From: Apostichopus californicus
Lineage: Eukaryota > Echinodermata > Holothuroidea > Aspidochirotida > Stichopodidae
NCBI GenBank assembly: GCA_020650975.1
Contig: JAIPMN010011426.1
Coordinates: forward strand, 1 to 22,179
Direction of reading: 5' to 3'
Length of the DNA: 22,179 nucleotides
Shown here: positions 1 to 10,169 of the stretch, piece by piece
How the letters are laid out: the number at the start of each line of letters is the position of its first letter
Position numbering within the stretch: the first letter of the stretch is position 1
Notes under the pieces: generated by a model
What the model saw: only the letters and a program-made list of their open reading frames with translations
Told to the model about the DNA's origin: nothing
Databases searched by the model: none
Program-made: the position numbers and the translations under genes

Positions 1-236
1 GTGGAATCGCAATTGGACTAGCAGTATCTTTTGGTTTGTTGGTTATAGAACTTTGGTGGTCTGTCGGCTGATTGCCAATCCCATCTGTCTTCAGATTTTG
101 AGTGGTATAACGAGTCGTCTTTTGTGGAGTGGTTTGTGCGATTGCCTCTCCGACATGCAAGATCATGGTAACTCCACACTGGTCTTCCACCATACACTGT
201 ATACTACAGCGATGATGAGAGGTCGTCGCACTGAAG
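1..236 (-). CDS. Ig-superfamily receptor-like gene, exon 3 (end of second Ig-like domain and Thr/Ser-rich stalk; partial)
   Basis: This exon was recognised by translating the minus strand; the frame is open for all 78 codons to the window edge. After the acceptor CACCATTCAG at 237 it starts in phase 2, completing the split Arg codon left by exon 2. It reads FSATTSHHRCSIQC, then EDQCGVTMILHVGE, which looks like the F and G strands closing the second Ig domain (C214 and C218 of the joined protein). From about residue 233 it is rich in Thr, Ser, Gln and Pro (for example TTPQKTTRYTTQNL), as in an O-glycosylated membrane-proximal stalk. A transmembrane segment would be expected in a later exon outside the window. 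A second AG six bases downstream (exon start 230) would keep the frame and drop two residues. The exon is not certain, because the evidence is phase, frame and composition only. Confidence 0.55.
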
Positions 237-862
237 CTGAATGGTGAAGTGCCTAACACAGAGAAACAAGTTAGAAAAAGTTATCAAAGAGAAATATCAT
301 CACAATCATCAACGTCAACGTCATCGTCATTTCCACCCTTATCGTTATCGTCATTGTCATCTATATCGTCATCGCCATCGTAGTCATCGTCATTTTTGTT
401 GTTCTTATCAAAAGTATGCCTAACATTGCCAGATGCTTTCAATAAAATCGAACAGCTGTAAGTAGTAGTTAATATATGTTGTATTTGGTTTTACGCTCCT
501 GAAGAGTTATAGATGAGGGGAGCTTTAAGACATTGGAAATTTTGCTTGGCTCAGGGAGCAGGTACGTTTCTTAGGTATGGTATCAAGGTAGTGGGAATAG
601 GCTTTGCAGGAAATTTCTTTAAAACTAGATTATAAAAATAAATTAAGAAAAACACTTAGCCCAATACAAATTCAATATTGTGATGATATGCATACGGTTA
701 CGTTCGACAGAGGGTAAACGGTAGCTTTCTTAGGACGGGTGGGTGTGAGTTATACTACATTCCAAATTCACTGATGGTGGTACGTTGCAGTTAACAGTGT
801 AAACCTAGATGATTGTCATTTGATTAATAACATATGAACAAAACTATTGAATTAAGAGTCAC
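237..862 (-). other. Intron 2 of the Ig-like gene, with a degenerate ATC/ACG-type microsatellite
   Basis: This 626-base intron is bounded by GTGACT at 862-857 and CATTCAG at 243-237. At about 300-396 it holds an imperfect trinucleotide-like repeat (tcatcgtcat, tatcgtcatc), which explains a spurious His/Arg-rich frame on the plus strand and an Asp-rich one on the minus strand. No other coding signal is seen. Confidence 0.5.
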
Positions 863-1080
863 CGTATGGCTTCGTAACTAAATGCGATTGTTGAATAGTT
901 GCCGTAATTGGGACAACCAGTGTCTTTGAATAATACACATGAACACTTACTTAAAAGATTAAGATCGGAACAGCTGGTAGTCATTGCTGCACTTTCTTGA
1001 CATTGGACTGTCACCATCTCCCCTTCTTTAAGACTGATATAGAAAGTTGAATGCTTCACAGCACGAGTGCTGTTATACAT
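863..1080 (-). CDS. Ig-superfamily receptor-like gene, exon 2 (second Ig-like domain, first part)
   Basis: This exon continues the Ig-like gene. The acceptor is strong (TTTCGTTTTCCTGCAG, then ATG TAT) and is read in phase 0, matching the end of exon 1. It encodes about 72 residues beginning MYNSTRAVKH. The domain start 'KEGEMVTVQC' (C158 of the joined protein) is a typical Ig B-strand, and 'SCSD' after it echoes the same motif in domain 1. Further cysteines lie at 168, 177, 179 and 187, and there is a sequon at NYS. The usual core tryptophan is missing. The open frame meets TGA at 861-859, but this stop lies inside the donor CG|GTGACT. Splicing there leaves phase 2, which fits the acceptor at 236. 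If not spliced, the protein would stop here with a half domain, which seems less likely. Confidence 0.62.
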
Positions 1081-1582
1081 CTGCAGGAAAACGAAATGCA
1101 TTGGCTATGAACAAACGTTGTTGAACATCCATTTAAAAAGAAAATGACATGAATTGTAAGGTTTATATACTTATGATATTCATGGATTCCTGGCAAATAT
1201 TGGTAACAGCCTTCGCTATCGGTAACTACCTTTGGGCATAGAACCTAAAGCTCCATGCGTTGGATGGCAATAAAACGTAAAAGAGAAGGTAGTATATAGT
1301 TTTAGATCCTAGTGGCCGTTCTCAGCCCTCTTTCCTACATATCACTACCTACAAAATCAGTTAGATTCGCGGGATGTTTAAAGGGTTCCGAATGCATGGA
1401 CTTCATCCCATCAACGGATCATACAAAAGAGGAAAAAGAATGATTTAGAATATCCTGAAGCAATTGACACATATTCTGTACTAACAGTGAAACTCCTAGA
1501 TATCTATATACTACTCATCTCAGATTAAACTATAACAACGAAACAAATTAAATAGTTGACAACATTCAAAGATAATGCTTAC
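1081..1582 (-). other. Intron 1 of the Ig-like gene
   Basis: This 502-base intron runs from the donor GTAAGC (1582-1577) to the acceptor TTTTCCTGCAG (1091-1081). Both flanking exons are in phase 0. I see no repeat or second coding frame inside it. Confidence 0.5.
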
Positions 1583-1975
1583 TAGTGGTTGACGATTGCT
1601 CGTTTTAATCTCCATCTGACAAATCCCGATCAATTCGAAACAATGAACTGGCTTAGATCTATTTTCTCCTAGATCGCATCTACATTTAGCATAGCCAGTG
1701 GCATTTGGAGTGGCATTGAAGATGCTTAACATATGTTTTCCGTTATCCACATTGTAACAGATGTTGTTAATGCATTGGTTTCTTGCCACCACAAAATTCG
1801 ATGGTGGTGCAGTCCAAAATGTATCAGAACAGCTAAAAGGTGCATTACAAAGTAATGTCAGATTTTTTCCAAAGACTACATCGATTTCCTCCTGGGCATC
1901 AGCGCAGAAACCGTTAGCTTCGGTTTTATACAAAGCGGCAGAAATGCACATGAAGAGGAGAATAAAATGTTCCAT
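1583..1975 (-). CDS. Ig-superfamily receptor-like gene, exon 1 (signal peptide and first Ig-like domain)
   Basis: This is the first coding exon of a probable secreted or cell-surface immunoglobulin-superfamily protein; the ligand is unknown. The ATG at 1975 opens a hydrophobic signal peptide (residues 1-20, MEHFILLFMCISAALYKTEA). An Ig-like domain follows at about residues 30-120: the B-strand LTLLC (C43), W54, an 'LSIFNAT' E-strand and the GYAKCRC closing region (C98/C100). Extra cysteines at 24, 49, 68, 73, 112 and 119 suggest additional disulfides. Four N-glycosylation sequons are visible (N38, N87, N91, N105). I end the exon at 1583 because CTA|GTAAGC is a good donor leaving phase 0, which matches the acceptor of the next exon at 1080. 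The open frame runs on to 1520 if unspliced. The Y-x-x-C spacing at the closing cysteine is unusual for an Ig domain, so the fold is inferred, not certain. Confidence 0.7.
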
Positions 1976-2036
1976 TATGCAAAATATCTTTCTCCAATGG
2001 TTTTATCATACAGGAAAGTGTCTTCAAAAGTCGTGA

Positions 2037-3794
2037 AATGTAATCCAGCTCGGCATAAATTGAGAAATAAGAAGACAAAAGAAAAATGTGACAAACATAT
2101 CTTGTATTACAATTAAGTTAGCAAAGTTATCGTAACGCGATCATATTAGTGGTGTGAGTCAGTATGCAAAACATTCACCAAAGCTTCTATACCGTGACAG
2201 GGTTATCAACTTCCTGATTCACCTATCACAACATTCGGTACTCTACACTGAGAGTCATCGACAACTCTCTACTTTCAAAATCCGATATTATCTTTGTAGT
2301 TTGTTATCGAAATGATGTCATTCGGGATTCCAGCCAATTGGACAGGACGTATTTTGACAGGATATGAGGTACAATAATCGCTTCCTGAATTAGCTATTCA
2401 ATTTAAGAATAGAATGTAGTCCTATTGTCTATGATTAATACTCTCTCATTGTTAGTTTTCTAAACCTCAGATAGAATTATGAAGATATTTTACGATCGCA
2501 CTCTGCGTCAGCATATATGTACTCAAGTACTTCGAGCCACCACAATTCCTTCAGGAAGTTTTTGAGACATCTGAAGTCAAAGGTTGGAAGGCTGTAAGCA
2601 ACGATCGCTGATTCCAGCTGTTGTAAATGCATAGAAAATGTTGGAAAGAAGTAGTCACAATATGCAAAATTTAAATACGAATTGGCTTTTATACTCGTAA
2701 ATTGTATTTCAAACTATTTTGTTTCCTCCAAGGAAGCAAAACGTGCTGTCGTAAATTTGAAGAAGTACGTGTTTGTTGTACCTTATAATAGCCCAAGAGA
2801 AGTGTAATACCAATCTGGGATGCAGTCAGATATTTTGATTGTAGTATTTCTGGCTCTTGAAACACAAAATCTATGAGAAATACGTACTGTGAAGGAGATG
2901 GGAATGAGGATCGATCTACGTGAAAGTCGATATAGAATATAAATTAACGTCACACCGGATGGTCAACCCAAGGTACATGTACTTTTTGTATGCAAACTCT
3001 CTGTGGCCAGCGCTTGTATGTCTTGCGCAGGGAGAAGTCGTTTAGAGTATACTCAGACATCTCAGATTAGGGAAAAACAAATTTCCTAGATTATTTTGAA
3101 GAGAAGACAGACCATAAACTTTATCCAGTACAACATGTGTGATTATCGACTACACTAATGCCACGATGGTACGTGTCGCAATCGGGCCATGTATTAACCC
3201 CACTTCAGCCAGGAAAATATTCAAACAGCCAATCCTGCCTTGTCCTCCTGACCTCCTCCAAGCCCCCCAATCCCCTTAGATCCTTCATTCAACTCCTTTA
3301 ACTTCTCTGAATCCTATCCGGTTCAATTCTTTCTTTCACTTATGCTAGCATGCATCTTTGACAGGCCCAGTAAGGTATGAATGATGATGATTTACATATG
3401 GAGTACGAAAACACAACCATGTAGTCGTATTATTGTTTGATGTTTTTAATACACGATTAAGTGCAATGTACAAACTTGAAAATACATTGGCTAATTTTTC
3501 CTTGATGTACAAATATTGATTTATAGGAAAAGGTACCTTATGATATATATACTTTTCGTTCCAAAAATAATACGTAAATATACATAATTATAATTACGTT
3601 GTGTATGTCATGAATAGATACCAATAGCTCAATACGACTACTAAAGGGAAAATGAAATCTCATTAACCCTTCCCCTTTCTCCCATTCTCTCTGCCCACAC
3701 ACTACACATGTACGACGTAGAGAACACCTCATTAAGTTGCTGGTTGATTACAAATATATAACATTATCTCATAATGATAGATTTTCAAGAGCGA
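2037..3794. other. Intergenic region upstream of the Ig-like gene; no gene seen
   Basis: There is no convincing open frame with splice signals on either strand. At 3236-3345 the plus strand is pyrimidine-rich (cctgccttgtcctcctgacc and similar), followed at 3385-3400 by a short gatgatgat stretch. This could be the tail of an old repeat, but no family can be named. The first 100-200 bases upstream of 1975 should contain the Ig gene promoter; I see no clear TATA box at a normal distance. Confidence 0.4.
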
Positions 3795-5451
3795 TATATA
3801 TTTAATATCGTTTAGTAACTTCTTCTGTTGTTAGATTTAATCTTATACTTGGGGCTGTAAGTTTTAACTGCTAATTTCAGCAATTTACCAGCAAACAAAA
3901 CGATCCAATTTATCCATCATTTCATTACAGATATTAAAGAAAAGGATTACTTTTGCTATCAACATATAGGATTCCTTAATGGGTATTATGGCTCTACTTT
4001 ACCTTAAATATTTGAAGGATCAAAGAATACAAACCGTAAATATTACAAGAATGTGACAAAGAAATGTTATTGAACATACCACTCATTCATCGATAAAATA
4101 TCCAGATTATTGCAACATCACCATTTTACAATTACATTTGAATATTTACAATTAAATATTAGAACAGATAGATATGATTGAAACTATTGTCAAATATAGA
4201 TGATCAAAATCGATAACGATAGATGACCTGTATTAGATAACGTTTCCACGATCACTTACAAACAACCATATACGACGAATACAAACTTAATTATATTAAA
4301 TATATACATTCAGTTATAAAAACCCTCGAATAGACGTAGACGTAGCCATGCAGCATATGGAGGAAGAGTCATAAAGGCAAGCAATATACTTATTTTGGTA
4401 ATTGTTAAAACAAAACTTACTTCGAAGTTAACATTTAATTAATACCTTTTCATTTAAAAACGTAGTGTTTATTTGTTATCTTTCTGTTGATATATAGGTG
4501 ACAGAGTTTGCCGTTACCAAATGTAATCAAGTGATCGCAGTATACGTATTGACAAACTGGAACTGTAAAGGTTATTAATGAGACAGCTAGCTTAATGATT
4601 GTCTCAAATAGAAATTCGGAATTCAGAGTAAGAAAAATGATCGAATACACTATTTACCAATAAATGGTTGCAAAGTTTCTTGAAACAGAATTTAAGAAAG
4701 GTTCGACCAACATTTCGCTAGAAATAAAATAAAGAATTAATGTGAAGATTTCATGAATAAAATCACTTGACATTGGAAATCCGATATCTGGTGGGAAAGT
4801 TCATTAAATTTTGTTTTTCCAATGTGCTCAAGTTATGGACTCTAGTTATATTTGCTACATTAAAATGTTCTCCGCAATTGAACATTTGATGGATTGTTAA
4901 GCTACCGCGTGATCCATTTCGAAACAACAGCATGCTTGTTTTTGTAATTCATAAACTATTAAAATGCCTTTACTTATTATTTGCTGGACCCAGGGGCGTC
5001 GAAGAGTTGAACAAGGACCAGAGGCACGTTCCTCTTTGTTGTGATCAACTTTAAATTGCACTCTTCGTAAACAAGATGAGCCTCATTTTAGCAAACAATG
5101 TACTCCATTTCCAATTTGTGTAATTAACAACTTTCTTTTTTGGAATTTAGAAAGTGTCCTTTTGTTGAATAAATCAAATACTGTATTTTAATACGGATCC
5201 ATTTTGTCAGTCTTTTTTTGTGATTACTTTGTAGATGGGCACCTAAAATGAAAGTCACATATCGGACTAACCCTCAAATGTATTACCCTCCCCTACCCAT
5301 CAAATTGAACCTTCTTCTGTCGTCCTAGGATGAGGTCTTCTATTTGTTTGCTGCAGGATTTTTGCGCATGTTACCACAATCCACGTTACCTTAGAAACCA
5401 CTAAACCATCATATTTACAGAAGACTCCAATTTTTCTGTAGCTACTTGTTT

Positions 5452-5820
5452 TCATTTTGCTTCCACTAAATTACGGTTTTTATCCTTCATTTGCTGAATG
5501 CCGATCGTATTTTGGTTATAGTCGGTAATTTCACACGTTTTTGTCTCCAACATACCATAGTGTGGAAGCTGATCTCTCGCTTTCATGAGTTCCTTCCAAT
5601 CAACATACAGATCCCTCAAATAGGCTACGGCGGTGTCAGATTTGTGGTCATGGTAATTCAGTGTGATGTATTTGGTGCGCATGCGTTGCAGATTTTCAAA
5701 AGCTTCGATGATAGTCGTAAGGGCTCTTCGAATGTTGTTGATTTCATTTTCGATCACTACATTGCTCAAAAGATTTAGGGTTGGAATTTCCAAACAATAG
5801 GAATAAATCTTTATACATTC
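5452..5820 (-). CDS. Unrecognised helical protein, copy A, exon 2 (3' terminal)
   Basis: This is the second coding exon of the same gene, residues 122-243. The acceptor is convincing: the pyrimidine-rich TTTCTTTTCTTTCGACAG, then GAA TGT ATA AAG (ECIK), in phase 0 to match exon 1. Residues 138-172 (NLLSNVVIENEINNIRRALT and onward to FENLQRMRTKY) look like a long amphipathic helix. Another helical stretch lies at 183-206 (AYLRDLYVDWKELMKARDQ). The protein ends VEAK at a TGA (5454-5452). The last 22 residues are absent from copy B. A weak internal donor (CC|GTAAT) near 5475 means further exons cannot be excluded. A possible ATTAAA poly(A) signal lies at 5192-5187 but is not conserved in copy B. 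Function unknown. Confidence 0.7.
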   Translation of the reverse strand, partial: ECIKIYSYCLEIPTLNLLSNVVIENEINNIRRALTTIIEAFENLQRMRTKYITLNYHDHKSDTAVAYLRDLYVDWKELMKARDQLPHYGMLETKTCEITDYNQNTIGIQQMKDKNRNLVEAK

Positions 5821-6028
5821 CTGTCGAAAGAAAAGAAATGACACAAAAGAAAACGATAAAGAAATGAGAGAGTTAATTGAATAAAACACGATATTAGTGG
5901 AAGTTTATTTTCAGTGGATGAGGGTTTTGCGAAAAACTGTAGATGTAAATGTTCGCAGTTAGTTTTTAGTATCACCAATAAATTCACATTAGAGCTCCGC
6001 TCACATCCTACTTGTAGATGCTCATTCA

Positions 6029-6241
6029 TAAATATCAAGTTTACATTGAATCTTAAACTGACACAGTGCATGGGTGAACATTGGGTTTCAAACGGTGTAA
6101 TTGATAAAGTTTTATCGCCGGAGGAATTTGTCGGCAATATCTGGCGGTAGTTTACTATGTAAAGTGCCATACTAGACTAACGTTGCCTGCAATTAAACTT
6201 ACCGTTACGGTTCTTTCGTCCATTAAACCCAGGCTATGAAA
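6029..6241. other. Copy A-specific intron segment with a possible alternative first exon
   Basis: Copy B lacks this stretch: its 'ctcattca' is followed directly by 'atgataatttt'. On the minus strand it contains an ATG (6223) with seven codons (MDERTVT) ending at a consensus donor ACG|GTAAGT (6202-6197), phase 0. That could splice to exon 2 at 5820 in frame. There is no further support, and the segment may simply be a deletion in B or an insertion in A. Confidence 0.3.
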
Positions 6242-6349
6242 ATTGATCATTTTGGCAAAATTTTCAAACATTTCAAAGTGTGTTTCATTAAAGAAAACAT
6301 GCATGGAAATATAAGTACAAACTATAGCCTATCAAATTATGGTCTTGAA

Positions 6350-6625
6350 AGGTAGTTATTTTGCGGAGCTGGGAAGCCACCTATGCCGATGCCTGTGAGA
6401 GAAGGCGCATTGTTTATTACTTAGATAGCCTCTATATCACATCGGTGGGTAACCCAAATTGACAGTTTGGGGCCATGTTGGATTGTTTTTACAATTCAGA
6501 CAGGAAAACCGTTGATTTCTCCTGGACGAAAAACCCACATTCTTTGGCGGAGTCGAAACAACGAACTTCCACACATTTGTTTTCATTGCATCTAAAATCA
6601 CAGCCACTATGACCATAGCACTGGT
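6350..6625 (-). repeat. Decayed copy of the same SINE relic (copy A intron)
   Basis: This aligns with 14345-14612 (shared 'gatttctcctgga', 'ttctttggcggagtcgaa', 'tttcattgcatctaaa'). The B-box-like stretch has been damaged (ggagtcgaaacaacgaac). It was called only through its better-preserved paralogue. Confidence 0.4.
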
Positions 6626-7043
6626 CTTAGGTTGGAAACGCGATACTAATTAAGAACAACTATTAAGTTGAAACAATATGAATTGTTTACATTGATTAAG
6701 AAATATCCAAATATATCTGGTTTCGATGAAGCCTCCATCAGCTCAATAAATGTTACAACCCAGCTCAAATAAAGTTGCTCAAATAAACCCAGCTCAAAAG
6801 TCTGTTTCGCAACTGCCTCCAAATTTGCTATGCCTAGGTAGTTTATTTTCTAGAGCATTACATGACGAGTAAGTCTGCGTTCTCTGGTTGCAATCCAATT
6901 TGATTAATAAGCTTTCCTCGAAGCTCTGTTCGAGTTTGTTTATGTAATTTCCCAGTCAGTGTTCCTTTGGTACATTAGCGTTCATCAAGTTATTATAAAG
7001 TGAGAAATATAACGATTTAGAAAAGTGATTTATTTTCTTTTAC

Positions 7044-7406
7044 CGTGTCGTAAATGTTCAGAACCTTTTCGCCTCCTCCTCCTCCTCCTCCTCCTCCTCC
7101 ACTGCCTACTGTTCCTCCACTTCTTTCAAGCCAGTATCGAAACTGCTCGTGCACCTTTCCAATTGAAGTCATACATAGCAGTAAGCTTCTCAAGTTGTGA
7201 TATCTTGCCAACTGTATCATATTGAAATGAAGTCTCAAGTATTTATCTGAAATGACCTCTTCCACTTGGTCATCCTCTGCAAAAGTATACCCAGACTGGA
7301 TGAAGAAGTTCCTTATGATTGGTTGCAGAATATTCAGCGAATCGTGAATGCAGGCCTTACCTTTCTCCGCTAAGAGGTCGTCTAATGATTGTGGTATTTC
7401 GTTCAT
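7044..7406 (-). CDS. Unrecognised helical protein, copy A, exon 1
   Basis: This is the first coding exon of a two-exon gene of unknown family, predicted to make a 243-residue protein. I start at the ATG at 7406 (MNEIPQSLDD), because the context 'acaatg(a/g)acgaaatacc' is shared with copy B. An in-frame ATG 24 bases upstream (7430) has no counterpart in B, where a TAA lies just upstream instead. The 121 residues are mostly charged and helical, with no signal peptide or membrane segment, so the protein is probably intracellular. Distinct segments are SLNILQPIIRNFFIQSG, LRLHFNMIQLARYHNL and HEQFRYWLERSGG. Residues 103-112 are ten glycines encoded by GGA repeats. The exon ends GACACG|GTAAAAG, phase 0. 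Its core is nearly identical to copy B. I recognise no catalytic motif and do not assign a function. Confidence 0.75.
7074..7100 (-). repeat. Coding (GGA)n microsatellite in copy A exon 1
   Basis: A run of TCC units on the plus strand encodes the glycine tract of the copy A protein. The homologous tract in copy B (about 15029-15048) is shorter and interrupted. The length change is in frame. Confidence 0.85.
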
Positions 7407-9352
7407 TGTTTCACTATTGTTTATTGCCATTCTGCTTCAGCTTATCAAAAGACTGTTTAGTGGATAAAAAAAAATTATAAAAAAAATATTATTTGGTATA
7501 CCCAACATGAAGCTATGCTTTGGATATGATTATGTGTAACACTCACCAAGGCATGTAATATCAACATAAAATGAAAATAACAACGAAATAACGATATTGG
7601 CAAGCTTTTATTAAAAAGTTTAAAAATTATTAAATTCAATAACAAAAATAGTGGAGTAGGAAGAAAATTCGCCAATACTCCGATGGCAAGTTGGACATTT
7701 GGATTTCAACGGTGAAACTACTAAACTACCTTCCGAGCATTCTGTGCCAAATATCCATTATAGTTGTTAAAACCTGTTTCTAGGTGATCTTTTTCTAATT
7801 ACTGTTTAGAATAACAAAAAGGCACTTTTAAGCTGCAGTAATAGATATATAATTCTCATTAACAAAATATATCATTCTAATTTATGAAACACACATGTAT
7901 GTTTGAAATTTTTCATAAAATAAACATAAAATGAAGGATAAATAATCTATGTATAAATTATGACTTGTATAGCGCTGCTTATTGTTTAGGACCTTCTGAA
8001 TCAACCTTAACATGTAAATAAGGGTCTCTCAATATGTATGACGTGAGCCTGAAAAGGGGGTTCGTTAGTTACGCATGGGTGGTGATAACGACATAAAAAC
8101 AATAAGTATGATAATATTACAAATGCCTTTTCTGAGACATAATATCATAGTATAATGAATAGGACTTAATACCACGTAGGCAGTATTGTGCAACAGGAGA
8201 TCAGTATAGGCTATACATATATGACTCCTTCCTCTCTTCCACCTTCCCAAAGCCGCACATTCCCCACGGTCCAAAATACAGTTGGACACTTTAGATTAAC
8301 TGATCAGTATTTTGTTACTTGTTCTATTTTAAGCGTTATAATACTTTCCAATAAATTCTGCATATGATTTTATCACATCGAAATAAGAAGAAGCAGGCTT
8401 AAAAATGAATGAGAGAGCGATTAACCTGAGAACAGTGGTTAATTCCACGACAAGTTAATGAATTGATTGAGTAGGTACACATATGTTATTTGATTAGCTC
8501 TGTAGACTATACTCACTAATTACAGCACCACATAACCACCGTCCCCCTTCCCCTAACGAACCCAAAATCTGGTAATTTATAGCTAAATTTTGGATATCTA
8601 GTAACTGATTGATGTAGTAAAACATAAAAGAAAACCTACCTTAATCCAAATACAGGTAATCGATCTCTATTTTTAAAATGTGAACAAATCCGCCCCTAAT
8701 ATGCAACGTAAATTTGCAACGTGATAATAATATATCTCAACGTACTCCGCCCAATGTAAAATGGCTTCTTTATGTTTTCACTTAACTCGTCTAAAGCTGT
8801 TAGCGAAAATTAAGCACTTTTAATATATACATACACATTTATTAGAAGCAAAAAAAAACCAATAGAACGAGATGAATCACAATTTTTGCACTAAATTTCG
8901 ACGTAATGTGGAATTGTTTCCTTCCATAACATACAAAATACTTACATACTACTTGGGTTTTCTGCAACCAGAGCACAGGCGACACCATTCCGAACCGGGA
9001 GAGAGTGAAGAAAGTATAACTCACTCATGCAAAGAAGAGAGGAGGGTATAGAAGGCCGCACCCTAAACACCATTTGGCGAGGGCAGCGAACTTTGCCCGA
9101 CCTCAACCCAACGTTAATCCCCTTGCAACCACGTTTAGGAAAAAAATCATCGGCAAAGATGACAGTTGGATTATTCTAGAAAACAGACAAACAAACGAAC
9201 GAGCAAACCGACAGAAAATAAAACATCAACAGCCATTCTGAAGCAACCAACTGAGTCCGATGAAATATTTCAAGAGCTAAAGGATACAATGGGTAACCTT
9301 TATATCAATCTCTTTGTAAAAAAAACTTTCTAAAGGCGTCTTACGGAGTCTG

Positions 9353-9838
9353 TTCAGCGGCCAGCGATTCTTTATACCATGGAGCTTTCGTTAATAACTC
9401 CATGATTACACGATTCCTTCCTACGCTGAAAACACCAATGAGTGCCAAGGCCTACCTATAGATAAACTGTCCTTAAATTCACTCGAGCATTAATACTTTT
9501 GTTACGTAAAAGCAAAAACTACCAAAAGTGCTGCAATAAGGATTCATCTTTATGAGGCACCGTATTAATTGACCACTCACCTTATGATTGTAAACACAAA
9601 TGCTATAATGGTCAACACTACCTGTGTGATGACAAATCACAATGGCTTGACCACAGTGTGTTTCATCAGGGAGTTGTTTTCATCATAACAACTCCCTGGT
9701 TTAATCATGAATTTGTGCAAAGGAGCTTTCAATATCTCTTTATATAGGATTACGATCTCGTGTAGATATTCAATCTCCCCTGTTTACGGCTAAAACCAGG
9801 GGCCTCGGGTAGTATTTACTATAGGCGGGGAAGATAGT
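9353..9838. other. Copy A-specific segment rich in inverted repeats
   Basis: The two copies align up to 'acggagtctgttc' (9352/17829) and again from 'cactgtgtaaatagtctgtg' (9841/17880). In between A has about 485 bases and B only about 50, with no similarity. The A segment holds several hairpins: CAGGGAGTTGTT/AACAACTCCCTG (9667-9678 and 9687-9698, 12-bp perfect stem, 8-base loop), TGGTCAA/TTGACCA (9609-9615 and 9647-9653) and CATGGAG/CTCCATG (9378-9384 and 9398-9404). No terminal repeats or ORF were recognised. Confidence 0.5.
9667..9698. repeat. Perfect inverted repeat, 12-bp stem
   Basis: CAGGGAGTTGTT is followed by the loop TTCATCAT and AACAACTCCCTG. It lies in a segment unique to copy A. 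It is not followed by a T run, and in an animal genome it is better read as a structural repeat than a terminator. Confidence 0.8.
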
Positions 9839-10169
9839 ACCACTGTGTAAATAGTCTGTGCCAGAGAACTTACTGACATAGAGAGAACCAGCTGGGCAGG
9901 GATGAGTTAGAGATACAGAGTAACCAACTTAGCATACCGTACCTACTGTACAGGATGATAAACGGCGATTTATAGGAATCGTGAGGCATTGATGTCGCTG
10001 TAGCAGACGTATTGCACAAGTAGAAGGCATACCGTGAGACTACTTGTACGATAATCAACATTGTTTGTGTGTGTGTGTGTTTGTCGCACAATGCTGGAAT
10101 TTAAATCAACAACGAAAGTTTGGCAGCCAGCGTTTAATTTCGTATCATTAATTGATTAATTCAATATTG

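Larger units (their letters stand above)
5821..7043 (-). other. Intron of the copy A gene
   Basis: This 1.2 kb intron lies between donor GTAAAAG (7043) and acceptor CGACAG (5821). It contains a degraded SINE relic (6350-6625), a short tandem of 'acccagctcaaa' (6760-6800) and about 213 bases at 6029-6241 that are absent from copy B. The remainder aligns with 14014-14995 with scattered substitutions and indels. Confidence 0.6.

Noticed and set aside
1..70. Plus-strand frame resembling a transmembrane helix (GIAIGLAVSFGLLVIELWWS)
   Set aside because: It is antisense to the Thr/Gln/Asn-rich minus-strand exon, whose complement naturally gives Gly/Val/Leu codons. It is short, has no start and ends at a TGA, while the minus frame has matching splice phase and Ig motifs.
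241..423. His/Arg-rich plus-strand ORF
   Set aside because: It is a translation of the degenerate cat/cgt microsatellite in the proposed intron 2; there is no other coding evidence.
1761..2036. 91-residue plus-strand ORF
   Set aside because: Antisense shadow of Ig exon 1; no splice or family support.
5491..5778. Plus-strand ORF conserved in both copies (also 13702-13914)
   Set aside because: Antisense of coding exon 2. Conservation is explained by the minus-strand gene, which has the acceptor and in-phase partner exon.
5811..6170. Minus-strand ORF MALYIVNYRQIL overlapping the exon 2 acceptor
   Set aside because: It runs in a different frame through the intron, and copy B lacks much of it. 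The shared part (NEHLQVGCERSSNVNLLV) is in non-coding sequence with frame breaks between copies.
9667..9698. Hairpin as a transcription terminator
   Set aside because: No U-tract follows and the context is an animal genome; treated as a structural inverted repeat.
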